This document shows positions 8,080 through 16,434 of a stretch of DNA of 46,789 bases, piece by piece. Within the stretch, counting starts at the first letter, position 1, and each line of letters opens with the position of its first letter. Origin of the DNA: Deltaproteobacteria bacterium (GTDB lineage: Bacteria; Desulfobacterota; Binatia; UBA12015). Under the pieces are notes generated by a model, which ran no database searches, had not been told where the DNA came from, and saw only the letters and a list, made by a program, of their open reading frames with translations. The position numbers and the translations under genes were made by a program. The stretch covers positions 1 to 46,789 of the forward strand of contig JAJCZO010000333.1 of assembly GCA_029262355.1 (NCBI GenBank). The letters are read 5' to 3'.

Positions 8080-9045
8080 ATGCACACGGGTGGCACCTAT
8101 CGAGGACGGTTTGCGCCCTCTCCCACCGGTGATCTTCACCTGGGTTGCGCGGCAACCGCGCTCGTCACGTGGATGGCGGCACGGGAGGCCGGCGGTCGCC
8201 TCGTGCTGCGGGTAGAGGACATCGATACGCCCCGCATCGTGGCGGGTTCCATCGATCGTCAGCTCGAAGATCTCCGTTGGCTCGGACTCGATTGGGATGA
8301 GGGGCCGGGTGAGGGCGGCTCCTTCGCACCCTACGCGCAGTCGGAGCGTTTCGCGCGATACGAAGAAGCGATCGCGCGCCTCGCAGCGGACGACCTTCTC
8401 TACCATTGCGACTGCTCGCGAGCAGAGATTGCGCGGGTTGCGAGTGCGCCCCACCTCGGCGAGGAGGGCCCGCGTTATCCCGGGCTCTGCCGCGAGAAGG
8501 GTCTGACGCAGCGCGAGTGGAAGCGCGCTCCAGCGACTCGGATTCGCGTGCCGGATCGGGACGTATCGATCGACGACCGCTTTCTCGGTCCACTCACGCA
8601 GAACGTTGCGTCGGATGTGGGTGACTTCGTGTTGAAGCGGGGCGACGGCATCTACTCGTACCAGCTCGCGGTGGTCGTGGATGATCTCGCGATGGAGATT
8701 ACCGAGGCCGTCCGTGGTGCCGATCTGCTCGGCTCCGCCCCTCGCCAGGTAGTGCTCGCCGAGCTTCTGGGAGGGCACGCACCGAGCTTCGCTCATGCGC
8801 CGCTGGTGCTGGCGGCTGACGGCGAGCGCCTTGCAAAGCGCGCGCGTGGGGTACCGCTCCGCGATCATCGCGAGGCGGGCCGCTCGCCCGAGGAACTGGT
8901 GGCGGTGCTCGCCCGTACGCTGGGCCTCATCGAGGCGGACGACCCTCGGGTGCGTCTCGAACCCGGGGATCTGCTGGGGGAACGCCGGCTGGACCGCCTC
9001 CGGGGCCGTCGCGAGGCGCCGCTGATGCTCCGCGGCGCCGTCTAA
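8080..9045 (+). CDS. gluQ: Glutamyl-Q tRNA(Asp) synthetase
   Basis: A 321-residue truncated glutamyl-tRNA synthetase paralogue that lacks the anticodon-binding domain. It attaches glutamate to the cyclopentene ring of queuosine at position 34 of tRNA(Asp). The class I HIGH-like motif is PTGDLHLG (residues 15-22) and a KMSKS-like loop is GERLAKRARGV near residues 248-258. CDC near residue 110 and YPGLC near residue 137 supply the zinc ligands found in the bacterial enzyme. Length fits the roughly 300-residue family. It precedes the large kinase gene on the same strand by 50 bases. queE, an early queuosine biosynthesis gene, lies at 38.6 kb. Confidence 0.92.
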   Translation: MHTGGTYRGRFAPSPTGDLHLGCAATALVTWMAAREAGGRLVLRVEDIDTPRIVAGSIDRQLEDLRWLGLDWDEGPGEGGSFAPYAQSERFARYEEAIARLAADDLLYHCDCSRAEIARVASAPHLGEEGPRYPGLCREKGLTQREWKRAPATRIRVPDRDVSIDDRFLGPLTQNVASDVGDFVLKRGDGIYSYQLAVVVDDLAMEITEAVRGADLLGSAPRQVVLAELLGGHAPSFAHAPLVLAADGERLAKRARGVPLRDHREAGRSPEELVAVLARTLGLIEADDPRVRLEPGDLLGERRLDRLRGRREAPLMLRGAV

Positions 9046-9095
9046 GCGCGAACGCCGCTGAGGCCGAAGTGCTATAGGGAGCCGGGCGCTCTTCG

Positions 9096-12000
9096 ATGAC
9101 TGCTGATCCCCCAAAAACCTTCGCCGCTGGGCGCTATGTGGTGGAGCGGCCCCTGGGTGAGGGCGGACGAAAGGACGTGTACCTCGCCCGCGACACGCGG
9201 CTGGACCGCCGTGTGGTCGTAGCCTGGATCAAGGCCGCGGCGCTCGAGGACGGCGAGCGGGAACGGCTGCAGCGCGAGGTCCAGGCCTTGGCGCGGCTCG
9301 GTGGCCATGCCCACGTCGTCACGATTCTCGACGCCGGGGAAGAAGAAGGCCGCCCTTACCTCGTGACCGAATTCATGTCGGGCGAGTCGGTCGCGATCTG
9401 GCTGGCGGATCAACCGGACCGCCGCCTCTCCGCTCCGGAAGCATTGCGCGTGGCCCTTCAGATGGCCGAGGCGCTGACGCATGCGCATGCGGAGGGGATC
9501 CTGCACCGAGATCTGAAACCCGCGAACGTCTGGCTAGACGACAAGGGAAACGTGAAGCTCGGTGACTTCGGGCTAGCACTCTTCTTGGACCGGCCGCGGG
9601 TGACGACGTCGGGGTCGGTCGTCGGTACACCGGAGTACATGTCGCCGGAGCAGGCGCTCGGGCAGCCGCTTGGGCCGCAGACAGATCTGTACGCGCTGGG
9701 CGCGATGCTCTACGAGATGCTCGCGGGTCGTCCGCCGTTTCTGGCCGATACCCCGATCGCTGTCGTGTCGCAGCATCTCCACGCGGCACCCGTTGCCCCG
9801 TCGTGGCACACGAGCGGGTTGCCGCACGAGGTCGACGAACTCGTCCTCCGTTTGCTCTCGAAGTCGATGGACGATCGTCTGCCGACGGCCGAGTCCGTGT
9901 GCGATGCGATTCGCTCACTCCAGGGCCACCAGCTGGACGCGGGTCCGGTGGCCGGAGAGCGGAAGCGAAACCCGCTCGACCGACTCGCTCGCGGGCTCTT
10001 CGTCGGTCGCGCCGAGGAGATGTCGAAGCTGCGCGGTTCCCTCGAAGAGGCGTTCGCGGGGCATGCGTGCTTGTCTCTCGTCGCTGGCGAACCCGGGATC
10101 GGAAAGACGCGTCTCGCCCAGGAGATCTGCACCTACGCGAGGCTGCGCGGCGCGGTCACCCTGTTCGGGCGTTGCTACGAGGGGGGCGCCGCGCCTGCGT
10201 TTTGGCCGTTTGCGCAAATCCTTCGCTCGCTCGTAGAGGAGGGGGGCGCGGAGATCGAGGAGTTGGCAGGCGGTGAGGCGGCACCGAGCCTCGCTCAGGT
10301 GCTGGTCGAGCACCCTGGCGAATTCGAGCCGGAGGTGGAAAGTGAGTCCGCCAGCCGGTTCCGCTTGTTCGACGGGGTGAGTCGCTTCTTGGTCGCCGCG
10401 GCTCGGCATCGCCCGTTGCAGATCGTGATCGATGACTTGCACTGGGCCGACGGGCCGTCGCTCGCTCTCCTCCAGTTCTTCATGCGTGAGGTCGACGCGG
10501 CGCGCATCAGCATCGTCGTGACGTACCGCGACGCCGACATCGAACCCCGCGGTTCGGTGGCGAAGTGTATTGCATCTCTTCGTCGCGCATCGCGGGCGAC
10601 GCCACTCCATCTGAGAGGACTCATCCCCACGGACGTGCGCGCACTCGTGGAGTCGACGGAAGGGCGCTCGGTTCCTTCCCGCGTGTTGGATCGGATCGTC
10701 GTCGATACCGAGGGGAACCCGTTCTTCGTCGAGGAGATGCTGCGCAACCTCGAGGAAGGGCGCGAGCTCGAGTCGGACCGCACCGAGAGCGGCAGCGCGG
10801 CTGCGGTGTCTCTGCCGGACGGGGTGCGTGATGTGATCGGCCATCGTCTAGGGCGCCTCTCCGACGGCTGCCAAGATGTGCTCGTCGCGGCCGCCGCGAT
10901 CGGGCGAGAGTTCGCTCTGCCGCTGCTCGAGGCGGTTGCGCGTGTGGATCGGGGCAAGCTCCTCGGGCTTCTGGACGAAGCGGAGGCGGCGCGCGTCGTC
11001 ACCGAAGTGCCCGGCACTCTCGGCTGCTGGCGTTTCGAGCACGGGTTGATGAGAGAGACGCTCTACGATCGACTTCGAACGGTCGAACGAATCGGGCTCC
11101 ATCGACGCATCGGCGAAGCACTCGAGGCGGTATCGACCGAAGGAGCCGAGGCCCCCCTGGCGGAGTTGGCGCATCACTTTCATGAGGCCGCACTCGGCGG
11201 CGGTGCCGACAAGGCCGTCGACTATGCGGTGCGCGCGGGCGATGCGTCGACCGACGGTCTTGCGTTCGAGGACGCGGCGCTGCAGTTCGGCCGCGCATTC
11301 GAGCTGAGCGGCTACGTCACGCAGCCGGACCCCGTTGCGCGGTGTCGCTACCTGCTCGCCCAAGGCGAGGCACATCATCGCGCCGGAGACCGGGAAGCGG
11401 CGCAGGAAGCCTTCCTGCGGTCGGCTGGAATGGCGCGCTCCTTGAGGGGAGCCTACCCGGAGGCCTCGGCGAAGGCGCTGGGGCGGGCGGCCTTCGGCCT
11501 CGGCGGGATCTGGGGCACCGTAGGCATCCTCGAGCAGCCGGTGGTCGATCTGTTGGCCGAGGCGGTGGAGGTGCAGGCGGGGGACTCGGCTCTCCACGCT
11601 CGATTGCTCGCGCGCCTGTCGGTCGCCTACTACTGGTCGGATCAAGTGGAGCGCCGTCTGGATCTTACGCGCCAGGCCCGTGAGATGGCGTTGCGGCTCG
11701 GCGACCCGAACACACAGATCTACGTTCTCGACGCGGCTCACTTCGCGCTCTGGGGACCGGATACGCTCGAGGAGCGGTTGGAACTCGCCAACGCGATGAT
11801 CGAGATCGCCGCGGTGACCAGCGACGCAGGTACCCCTGGGTCGGGTCACTTTTGGCGCATCATCGACAAGCTCGAGGCGGGTGACATCGTTTCGGTCGAC
11901 CGCGACATCGAGACGTACGGCCAGCTCGCCGAGCAATGGAAGCAGCCTCATTTCGATTGGTACGCGAGCGTCGCGCGAGCGATGCGCGCGCTCCTTGCGG

Positions 12001-13373
12001 GTCGGCTGGAAGAGGGGCGCAAGCTGGCCGAGGAGAGCCTCGCCCTCGGGGTCGGGGCGCAGGGCGAGAACGCGACGCATTTCTTCGCCATCCAACAGAT
12101 CGAGATCGCCCGACTCTCGGGAGACCTCGCTTCGCTCATCGAGCCGGCGATCGGCTTCGTACGTCGCTATCCCGCGATCCCGGCGTGGCGAGCGGCGTTG
12201 GCTGCTTTGCACGCGAGCCTCGGAGACGAAGCGTCGTCGCGGGAACAGCTCGATCGGCTCGCGGCGCAATCGTTCGAGGACCTTCCGCGCGACGCGAACT
12301 ATCTCGTCATCGGCTACTTTCTCGCCGAGACCGTCTGGGTTCTGAAGGATATCGAGCGCGCACAGCTCTTGTACGACCGCTTGCTGCCCTACGCGGATCA
12401 CAACGTCGTGCTCGCGAACGCGGCGCTGTGTGTCGGTTCGGTCTCGCACAGCCTTGGTCGGCTCGCGGCTCTCCTCGGAAAGGACCCGGAATCCAGCGCG
12501 CACTTCGCGCATGCCATCGCGATGCACGGGCGCATCGGTGCGCGGCCGGCGGAGGCTCGTTCGGAGATCGCGCAGGCCGACGCGCTGCTCACGACGGGAG
12601 CGGGGGGCAAGGTGCCCGAGCGGCGTGAGCGAGCGCACGCGCTGCTCGACGCAGCGTTTGCGATCGGTGACTCACTCTCGCTCCCGGGAATCAACGCGGA
12701 TGCGCAAGGCGTTCTCGACAGGACGGGCTCGACCCGCCCAACGCTCGTGTCGGCGCCGCTCGCGCGGGCCGACGCTCCTCCCGTCGAAGGTGCGCTCGTG
12801 CGTGAGGGCGAATACTGGACGATCGGTTGGCAGGGCGAGGTCTTCCGCCTGAAGGATGCCCTTGGGTTGCGCTACCTCTCTCGGTTGTTGGCGGCGCCGG
12901 GCCAAGAGCTGCATTGTGCGGATCTGTTCGGGGGAGCCGCTCCCGCGCCGTCGGGGAGTCCGCGAAGGCTCGAAGCGGAGCTCGGCGTACGTGCGGCAAT
13001 GGATGAGGATGCGGGAGAGATGCTCGACCCGCAGGCCAAGGAGGCCTACCGGGCGCGGCTTCGGGACCTTCAAGAAGAGATCGCCGAGGCCGAGAGCTTC
13101 AATGATTTGGGCCGGCTCGAGCGTGCGCGCGGGGAGATGGAGGCGTTGCAGACGGAGCTCGCGCGCGGTGTGGGCCTCGGGGGGCGCGATCGCAAGGCGT
13201 CGTCGCGCAAAGAGCAGGCGCGGCTCAGCGTGACGCGAGCAATTCGTTCGGTGCTGCGAAAGGTCGAGAAGGCCAGTCCCGAGCTCGGGCAGCACTTCTC
13301 CGCCACCGTGAGGACCGGTACGTTCTGCTCGTACACGCCGGACCCACGCGTCGCGCTTCGCTGGAATCTGTAA
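9096..13373 (+). CDS. Ser/Thr protein kinase fused to STAND-type ATPase, TPR-like repeats and C-terminal module
   Basis: A 1425-residue cytoplasmic signalling protein. Residues about 13-275 form a Hanks-type kinase with a Gly-rich loop (PLGEGGRKDVYLA), HRDLKPAN near 137 and DFG near 156. The usual VAIK lysine is represented by WIK in a divergent strand. Residues about 300-600 form an ATPase with Walker A GEPGIGKTR (about 331) and Walker B IVIDDLHWAD (about 442). Residues about 640-1180 are helical and TPR-like. From about 1230 comes a conserved module beginning VREGEYWTIGW, then a charged coiled coil and a final RTGTFCSYTPDP segment, a C-terminal arrangement I recognise from other large ATPase regulators. 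No cyclase or DNA-binding domain is certain. It probably senses a ligand through the repeats and phosphorylates partners. Confidence 0.88.
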   Translation: MTADPPKTFAAGRYVVERPLGEGGRKDVYLARDTRLDRRVVVAWIKAAALEDGERERLQREVQALARLGGHAHVVTILDAGEEEGRPYLVTEFMSGESVAIWLADQPDRRLSAPEALRVALQMAEALTHAHAEGILHRDLKPANVWLDDKGNVKLGDFGLALFLDRPRVTTSGSVVGTPEYMSPEQALGQPLGPQTDLYALGAMLYEMLAGRPPFLADTPIAVVSQHLHAAPVAPSWHTSGLPHEVDELVLRLLSKSMDDRLPTAESVCDAIRSLQGHQLDAGPVAGERKRNPLDRLARGLFVGRAEEMSKLRGSLEEAFAGHACLSLVAGEPGIGKTRLAQEICTYARLRGAVTLFGRCYEGGAAPAFWPFAQILRSLVEEGGAEIEELAGGEAAPSLAQVLVEHPGEFEPEVESESASRFRLFDGVSRFLVAAARHRPLQIVIDDLHWADGPSLALLQFFMREVDAARISIVVTYRDADIEPRGSVAKCIASLRRASRATPLHLRGLIPTDVRALVESTEGRSVPSRVLDRIVVDTEGNPFFVEEMLRNLEEGRELESDRTESGSAAAVSLPDGVRDVIGHRLGRLSDGCQDVLVAAAAIGREFALPLLEAVARVDRGKLLGLLDEAEAARVVTEVPGTLGCWRFEHGLMRETLYDRLRTVERIGLHRRIGEALEAVSTEGAEAPLAELAHHFHEAALGGGADKAVDYAVRAGDASTDGLAFEDAALQFGRAFELSGYVTQPDPVARCRYLLAQGEAHHRAGDREAAQEAFLRSAGMARSLRGAYPEASAKALGRAAFGLGGIWGTVGILEQPVVDLLAEAVEVQAGDSALHARLLARLSVAYYWSDQVERRLDLTRQAREMALRLGDPNTQIYVLDAAHFALWGPDTLEERLELANAMIEIAAVTSDAGTPGSGHFWRIIDKLEAGDIVSVDRDIETYGQLAEQWKQPHFDWYASVARAMRALLAGRLEEGRKLAEESLALGVGAQGENATHFFAIQQIEIARLSGDLASLIEPAIGFVRRYPAIPAWRAALAALHASLGDEASSREQLDRLAAQSFEDLPRDANYLVIGYFLAETVWVLKDIERAQLLYDRLLPYADHNVVLANAALCVGSVSHSLGRLAALLGKDPESSAHFAHAIAMHGRIGARPAEARSEIAQADALLTTGAGGKVPERRERAHALLDAAFAIGDSLSLPGINADAQGVLDRTGSTRPTLVSAPLARADAPPVEGALVREGEYWTIGWQGEVFRLKDALGLRYLSRLLAAPGQELHCADLFGGAAPAPSGSPRRLEAELGVRAAMDEDAGEMLDPQAKEAYRARLRDLQEEIAEAESFNDLGRLERARGEMEALQTELARGVGLGGRDRKASSRKEQARLSVTRAIRSVLRKVEKASPELGQHFSATVRTGTFCSYTPDPRVALRWNL

Positions 13374-13385
13374 GGGCTCGCTGCG

Positions 13386-14021
13386 TTAGGCGCTGGCCTC
13401 GGTCGGTCGAGCTACGGCGATGTGGTACGAGCGCGATCCCGTTCCCCCGAGCTTGGCCATCTCGATGAGGTCGACACCTGCGGTGCGCAGCTCGGTGCGA
13501 AAGTCGTCTTCGTAGGTGACGCGGCCGAAGTCGATCGTGGTGAGCGTGCGGAGCATTGGCTTGAAGCGTTCCATCAGTGCGGATCGCTCGTTCTCGAACG
13601 TTTGCGTGAAGTAGAGTCGCCCGCCGGGTCGTAGCATTGCGCCGACGTGGTCGAGGGCTGCGCGCGGGTTGGGTAGGAGCATGAAGCTCGCGCTGAAGTA
13701 CACCGCGTCGTACGGGCCGCCGGCGTGGTCGTAGACGGACTCGAGCCGGGCCTCTACGCGATCGGTGAGATTCTTGTCGGCGATCAGCCGCTGACAGCGC
13801 GCGATGTAGTCGTGGTCGATGTCGATTCCGGTCACGCGGAGGTTCTTCTCGCGCAAGCGTTCTCCGTTCGCAGCGAGCGCGCCGCCGGTCCCGATTCCGA
13901 CGTCGAGGATCGTCGTGCCGTCCGGCACGCGGGCGAGCACCGCGGCGTACCAGGACGTGGTGAGAGGCAGGATCGCCGCATCGTAGATTCGGGCCCGCAG
14001 GCCGGCTCTCGGGTTCGGCAA
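13386..14021 (-). CDS. SAM-dependent class I methyltransferase
   Basis: A 211-residue Rossmann-fold methyltransferase. Motif I is ILDVGIGTGG at residues 38-47, the acidic end of strand 2 is GIDIDHDYI, and YDAVYFSASFMLLPNP followed by LRPGGRLYFTQTF gives motifs II-III. The substrate is unknown. The start appears to be a TTG at 14019-14021, only 3 bases after the stop of the PQQ-propeller lipoprotein gene, so the two are cotranscribed and probably coupled. No in-frame ATG or GTG precedes motif I. The gene converges on the large kinase gene with 12 bases between stops. Confidence 0.82.
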   Translation of the reverse strand: MPNPRAGLRARIYDAAILPLTTSWYAAVLARVPDGTTILDVGIGTGGALAANGERLREKNLRVTGIDIDHDYIARCQRLIADKNLTDRVEARLESVYDHAGGPYDAVYFSASFMLLPNPRAALDHVGAMLRPGGRLYFTQTFENERSALMERFKPMLRTLTTIDFGRVTYEDDFRTELRTAGVDLIEMAKLGGTGSRSYHIAVARPTEASA

Positions 14022-14024
14022 GGG

Positions 14025-15809
14025 TCAGTCGTTCGCAGCGCCGTCGACGATCCACTCGCGGATCCGGTCGATCTGATCGGGGTCGAGCATGCCGGCGATC
14101 GGCATCGTGTCCCCGCAAATGGGTTCGGCGGCCGAGACCTTGTTCATCAACAGGCTGCCGTCTGGGTTGCCGGGGTCGACCCGAAGCATCTCGGTGTCGG
14201 CGCAAGCCGTGCCCATCGCTGCCACGCCGACCAACTCGGCGTAGGCGGTTTGCTGATCTGCGAACGAGAGCTCGCCGGCGTTGGCCCCGTGGCAGCTTCC
14301 GTTCGCGCAGCCCGCTCCCACGAAGATGTCGTTGTATACCGACGTGAAGGTCGAATCGGACGGCGTGGGGGTGGGTGCCGTGGTGGGCTCGGGTGCTGGG
14401 ACGTCATCGCCGGGGAGAGAGAGTGCGAAGATCGTGCTCTCGCGCTCGCCGACGATGTAGGCCATGCCGCTGCCGAAGTAGAGGCGGCCGTCGACGATCG
14501 CGGTCCCCGACGCGATCGTACCCGGAGTGTCGTAGGCGAAGAGCTCCTCGCCGGTCTCGGTATTGAAGGCGCGGAGCGTGGTCCAGGTCGGGACGAAGAG
14601 AAGCCCGTTCGCGATCGTGACGGGACCCCAGACCCAATTGTCGAGGTTCTTCTGCCAAACGACCGATCCCGTGCCTGGGTCGAGCGCAACCAGCTGGCTG
14701 TCCTCCCTGTTTCGGCTGTTGTGTGAAACGAAGAAGAGGCGTTCGCCGTCGTAGGCGCCCGTGTTGAGGACGCCGCCGATGAGCGCGCTGCCCGTGGTGA
14801 TGGGGCTCTCCCAGAGGACCTCGCCGGTCTCTCGATCCAGCCCCCAGATGACGCCGGACTTCTGGCCAGCCGCCAGCATCTTGCGCGTCACGCCGTCGAC
14901 GGTTGCTTCGAACAGCGTCGGGTTCGTGCCAAAGTCGCTGTCGGGGCTCTTCGGGTTCAAGATGGTGAAGACGTCGTCCTCGGTGAGCTGTGTCGTCCAC
15001 ACGAGCTCACCCGAATCGAGATCGAGGGAGAAGATCGAATCGGAGCTCGGTCCGCCCTCGCCGGTGTAGTTGTTTCCCGTCGTGGCGAAGACCTTGCGCG
15101 TCTCGACGTCGACGGTGACCGTCGACCACACCGTCGCGCCGTTGTACGGATCGATGGCGGTGTAGTGCCGCCAGACTCGTTCGCCCGTTTCCCGGTCGAA
15201 CGCAACGACGCCACCTTGGAAGGTCGCGCCGTCGGCGACCGCGCCTTCTTCGTTCGATGATGCGCCGACGAGCACGTAGCGGTCGACGGGAATCGGCGAT
15301 GAGTAGCCCGACGTGACTCGGTGCGTATCGCTCGGCGATTCCCAGATGACCTCGCCGCTTGCCGGATCGACGGCCGAGACGACGCCGGCGCGCGTGTGGA
15401 TGTAGAGGACGCCCTCGTAGTACGCGGCGGACGACGATGCGGGAAGCTCGAGGTTCTCCCAGATGACCTCTCCCGTGTCGGCGTCGAGCGCGTACGAGCC
15501 TCCGTTGGACGTAGCGTATACGACTCCGTCGACGACGACCGGTGTGCCGTTCGGCTGGGCGGCCGGCTCGAAGGACCAATGGAGCTTCAGATCGCTGACA
15601 TTCTCACGGGTGATCTTTTCTTCGAGTCGCTGGTGGTACGTCGATGCGTAGTCTCGGCCGAGCATCGTCCACTGCGCGGGCCCCTCTTCGACCGGAGGCG
15701 TCGGCTCACCGCCCCCGCCCAGATTCGCATCCGAGCAGCCGATCCATGCCGAGGCTCCGATGAGGCAGGCTGCCCATGTGAGGCTGCGATGGGTGAGAGG
15801 TTGATTCAT
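14025..15809 (-). CDS. PQQ-propeller lipoprotein with C-terminal cytochrome c-like module
   Basis: A 594-residue lipoprotein. The lipobox WIGC places the modified Cys at residue 25. It is followed by a propeller made of repeated GEVIWE / GERVWR / GELVWT strands, the tryptophan-docking repeats of quinoprotein dehydrogenases and BamB-like proteins, and NVSDLKLHWSFEP at the start as in PQQ enzymes. After a Pro-Thr linker, residues about 500-594 hold GCANGSCHG (CX4CH) and MPIAGMLDPDQIDRIREWI, a cytochrome-like domain of the type common in myxobacteria. It could oxidise an alcohol or sugar and pass electrons to the haem, or be a binding protein only. The ATG at 15809 gives a proper lipoprotein signal; the upstream in-frame ATG (15830) is less good. 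Confidence 0.78.
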   Translation of the reverse strand: MNQPLTHRSLTWAACLIGASAWIGCSDANLGGGGEPTPPVEEGPAQWTMLGRDYASTYHQRLEEKITRENVSDLKLHWSFEPAAQPNGTPVVVDGVVYATSNGGSYALDADTGEVIWENLELPASSSAAYYEGVLYIHTRAGVVSAVDPASGEVIWESPSDTHRVTSGYSSPIPVDRYVLVGASSNEEGAVADGATFQGGVVAFDRETGERVWRHYTAIDPYNGATVWSTVTVDVETRKVFATTGNNYTGEGGPSSDSIFSLDLDSGELVWTTQLTEDDVFTILNPKSPDSDFGTNPTLFEATVDGVTRKMLAAGQKSGVIWGLDRETGEVLWESPITTGSALIGGVLNTGAYDGERLFFVSHNSRNREDSQLVALDPGTGSVVWQKNLDNWVWGPVTIANGLLFVPTWTTLRAFNTETGEELFAYDTPGTIASGTAIVDGRLYFGSGMAYIVGERESTIFALSLPGDDVPAPEPTTAPTPTPSDSTFTSVYNDIFVGAGCANGSCHGANAGELSFADQQTAYAELVGVAAMGTACADTEMLRVDPGNPDGSLLMNKVSAAEPICGDTMPIAGMLDPDQIDRIREWIVDGAAND

Positions 15810-15998
15810 GGCGGCCGACTCCGGTTCCATGGCAGGGCCCGAGATCAGCGGCCGAGGGGCCGGGGCCTGCGCATTCCACGTTCTCGCGCGCAGGGCCGGA
15901 CCCGTCAACCGGGGGGCCTGGCCCCGCAGGCTGAAGGGCCATGCGCTTTGCGCAGCCGGACTGGTTCGGGGTGCGATCTGCCCGGCGCGGCCCTCTTT
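15810..15998. other. Leader region between the PQQ lipoprotein and the regulator remnants
   Basis: No gene is seen. It should hold the promoter of the minus-strand quinoprotein operon. It is rich in G+C inverted repeats, including a GGGGCC-T-GGCCCC palindrome near 15914-15930, but no convincing -35/-10 pair could be picked by eye. Confidence 0.3.
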
Positions 15999-16079
15999 TC
16001 AGGTCTCGACCAGCCCCAGTTCGAGCAGGACGCCCACGGCCTCGGTTCGATTCGTCACGTCGAGAGCCCCGAGGAGGGC
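15999..16079 (-). pseudogene. Remnant of a LuxR/NarL-type response regulator (end of HTH domain)
   Basis: Read on the minus strand, the last 26 codons before a TGA at 15999-16001 give ALLGALDVTNRTEAV and GVLLELGLVET. This is the end of a LuxR-type helix-turn-helix domain, where the recognition-helix end and final helix read K/ALDVTNRTEA. Upstream of 16079 the same frame loses all resemblance, because the DNA there reads as a histidine kinase on the other strand. Everything N-terminal (receiver domain, linker, first HTH helices) is missing. There is no start codon or Shine-Dalgarno for this piece. It is a dead 3' fragment. Confidence 0.65.
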
Positions 16080-16415
16080 CTCGGGCTGGGGCTGTCGATC
16101 GTTCGGCGATTGATGGAGTTGCTGGGGCACGACTTTCGTCTCGATCCGACTCCCGGGCGCGGGACGGCCTTTACGCTGGTGCTGCCGAGTGGCGATCCGG
16201 TCGTGCGCCGTGCCGAAACCGCGCCCGTCGCCCTGTCGCGCTTGGATGGTCTCGCGGTGCTGGCGATCGACGACGACCCGACGGTGCGTGACGGAATGCG
16301 TAGCCAGTTGGAGGCGTGGGGGTGCGTGGTGACGCTTGCGGGCTCGTCGGAGGAGGCCTGTCGTCTCGACGGCGTTGAGCCGCAGGTCGTTCTGGCCGAT
16401 TACCACGTCGGTGGC
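16074..16415 (+). pseudogene. Remnant of a hybrid histidine kinase (end of HATPase plus truncated receiver)
   Basis: From 16077 the plus strand reads GLGLGLSIVRRLMELLG and then GRGTAFTLVLP, the G2 box and last strand of a HATPase_c domain. LAVLAIDDDPTVRDGM and VVLADYHVGG follow, the acidic pair and phospho-acceptor strand of a receiver domain. Homology stops just after the acceptor Asp at about 16415, 20 bases before the stop of the opposing monooxygenase gene. The N-terminal sensor, His box and most of the ATPase are absent, as is half of the receiver. The open frame continues but is only the complement of the monooxygenase. It meets the LuxR remnant directly at about 16075. Confidence 0.7.
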
Positions 16416-16434
16416 GTAGCCGCCTTTTGGGTCG

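Noticed and set aside
8084..8110. A possible sigma-54 promoter (TGGCAC)
   Set aside because: It lies inside the gluQ coding start and has no TTGC element at the required spacing.
7615..9114. A 499-codon minus-strand frame reaching across gluQ
   Set aside because: Only its last 132 codons are hydrophobic and coupled to DUF3604; the rest is the complement of gluQ.
10848..12638. A 596-codon minus-strand frame inside the kinase gene
   Set aside because: Arg-rich composition and no recognisable motif; it is the complement of a confidently identified coding region.
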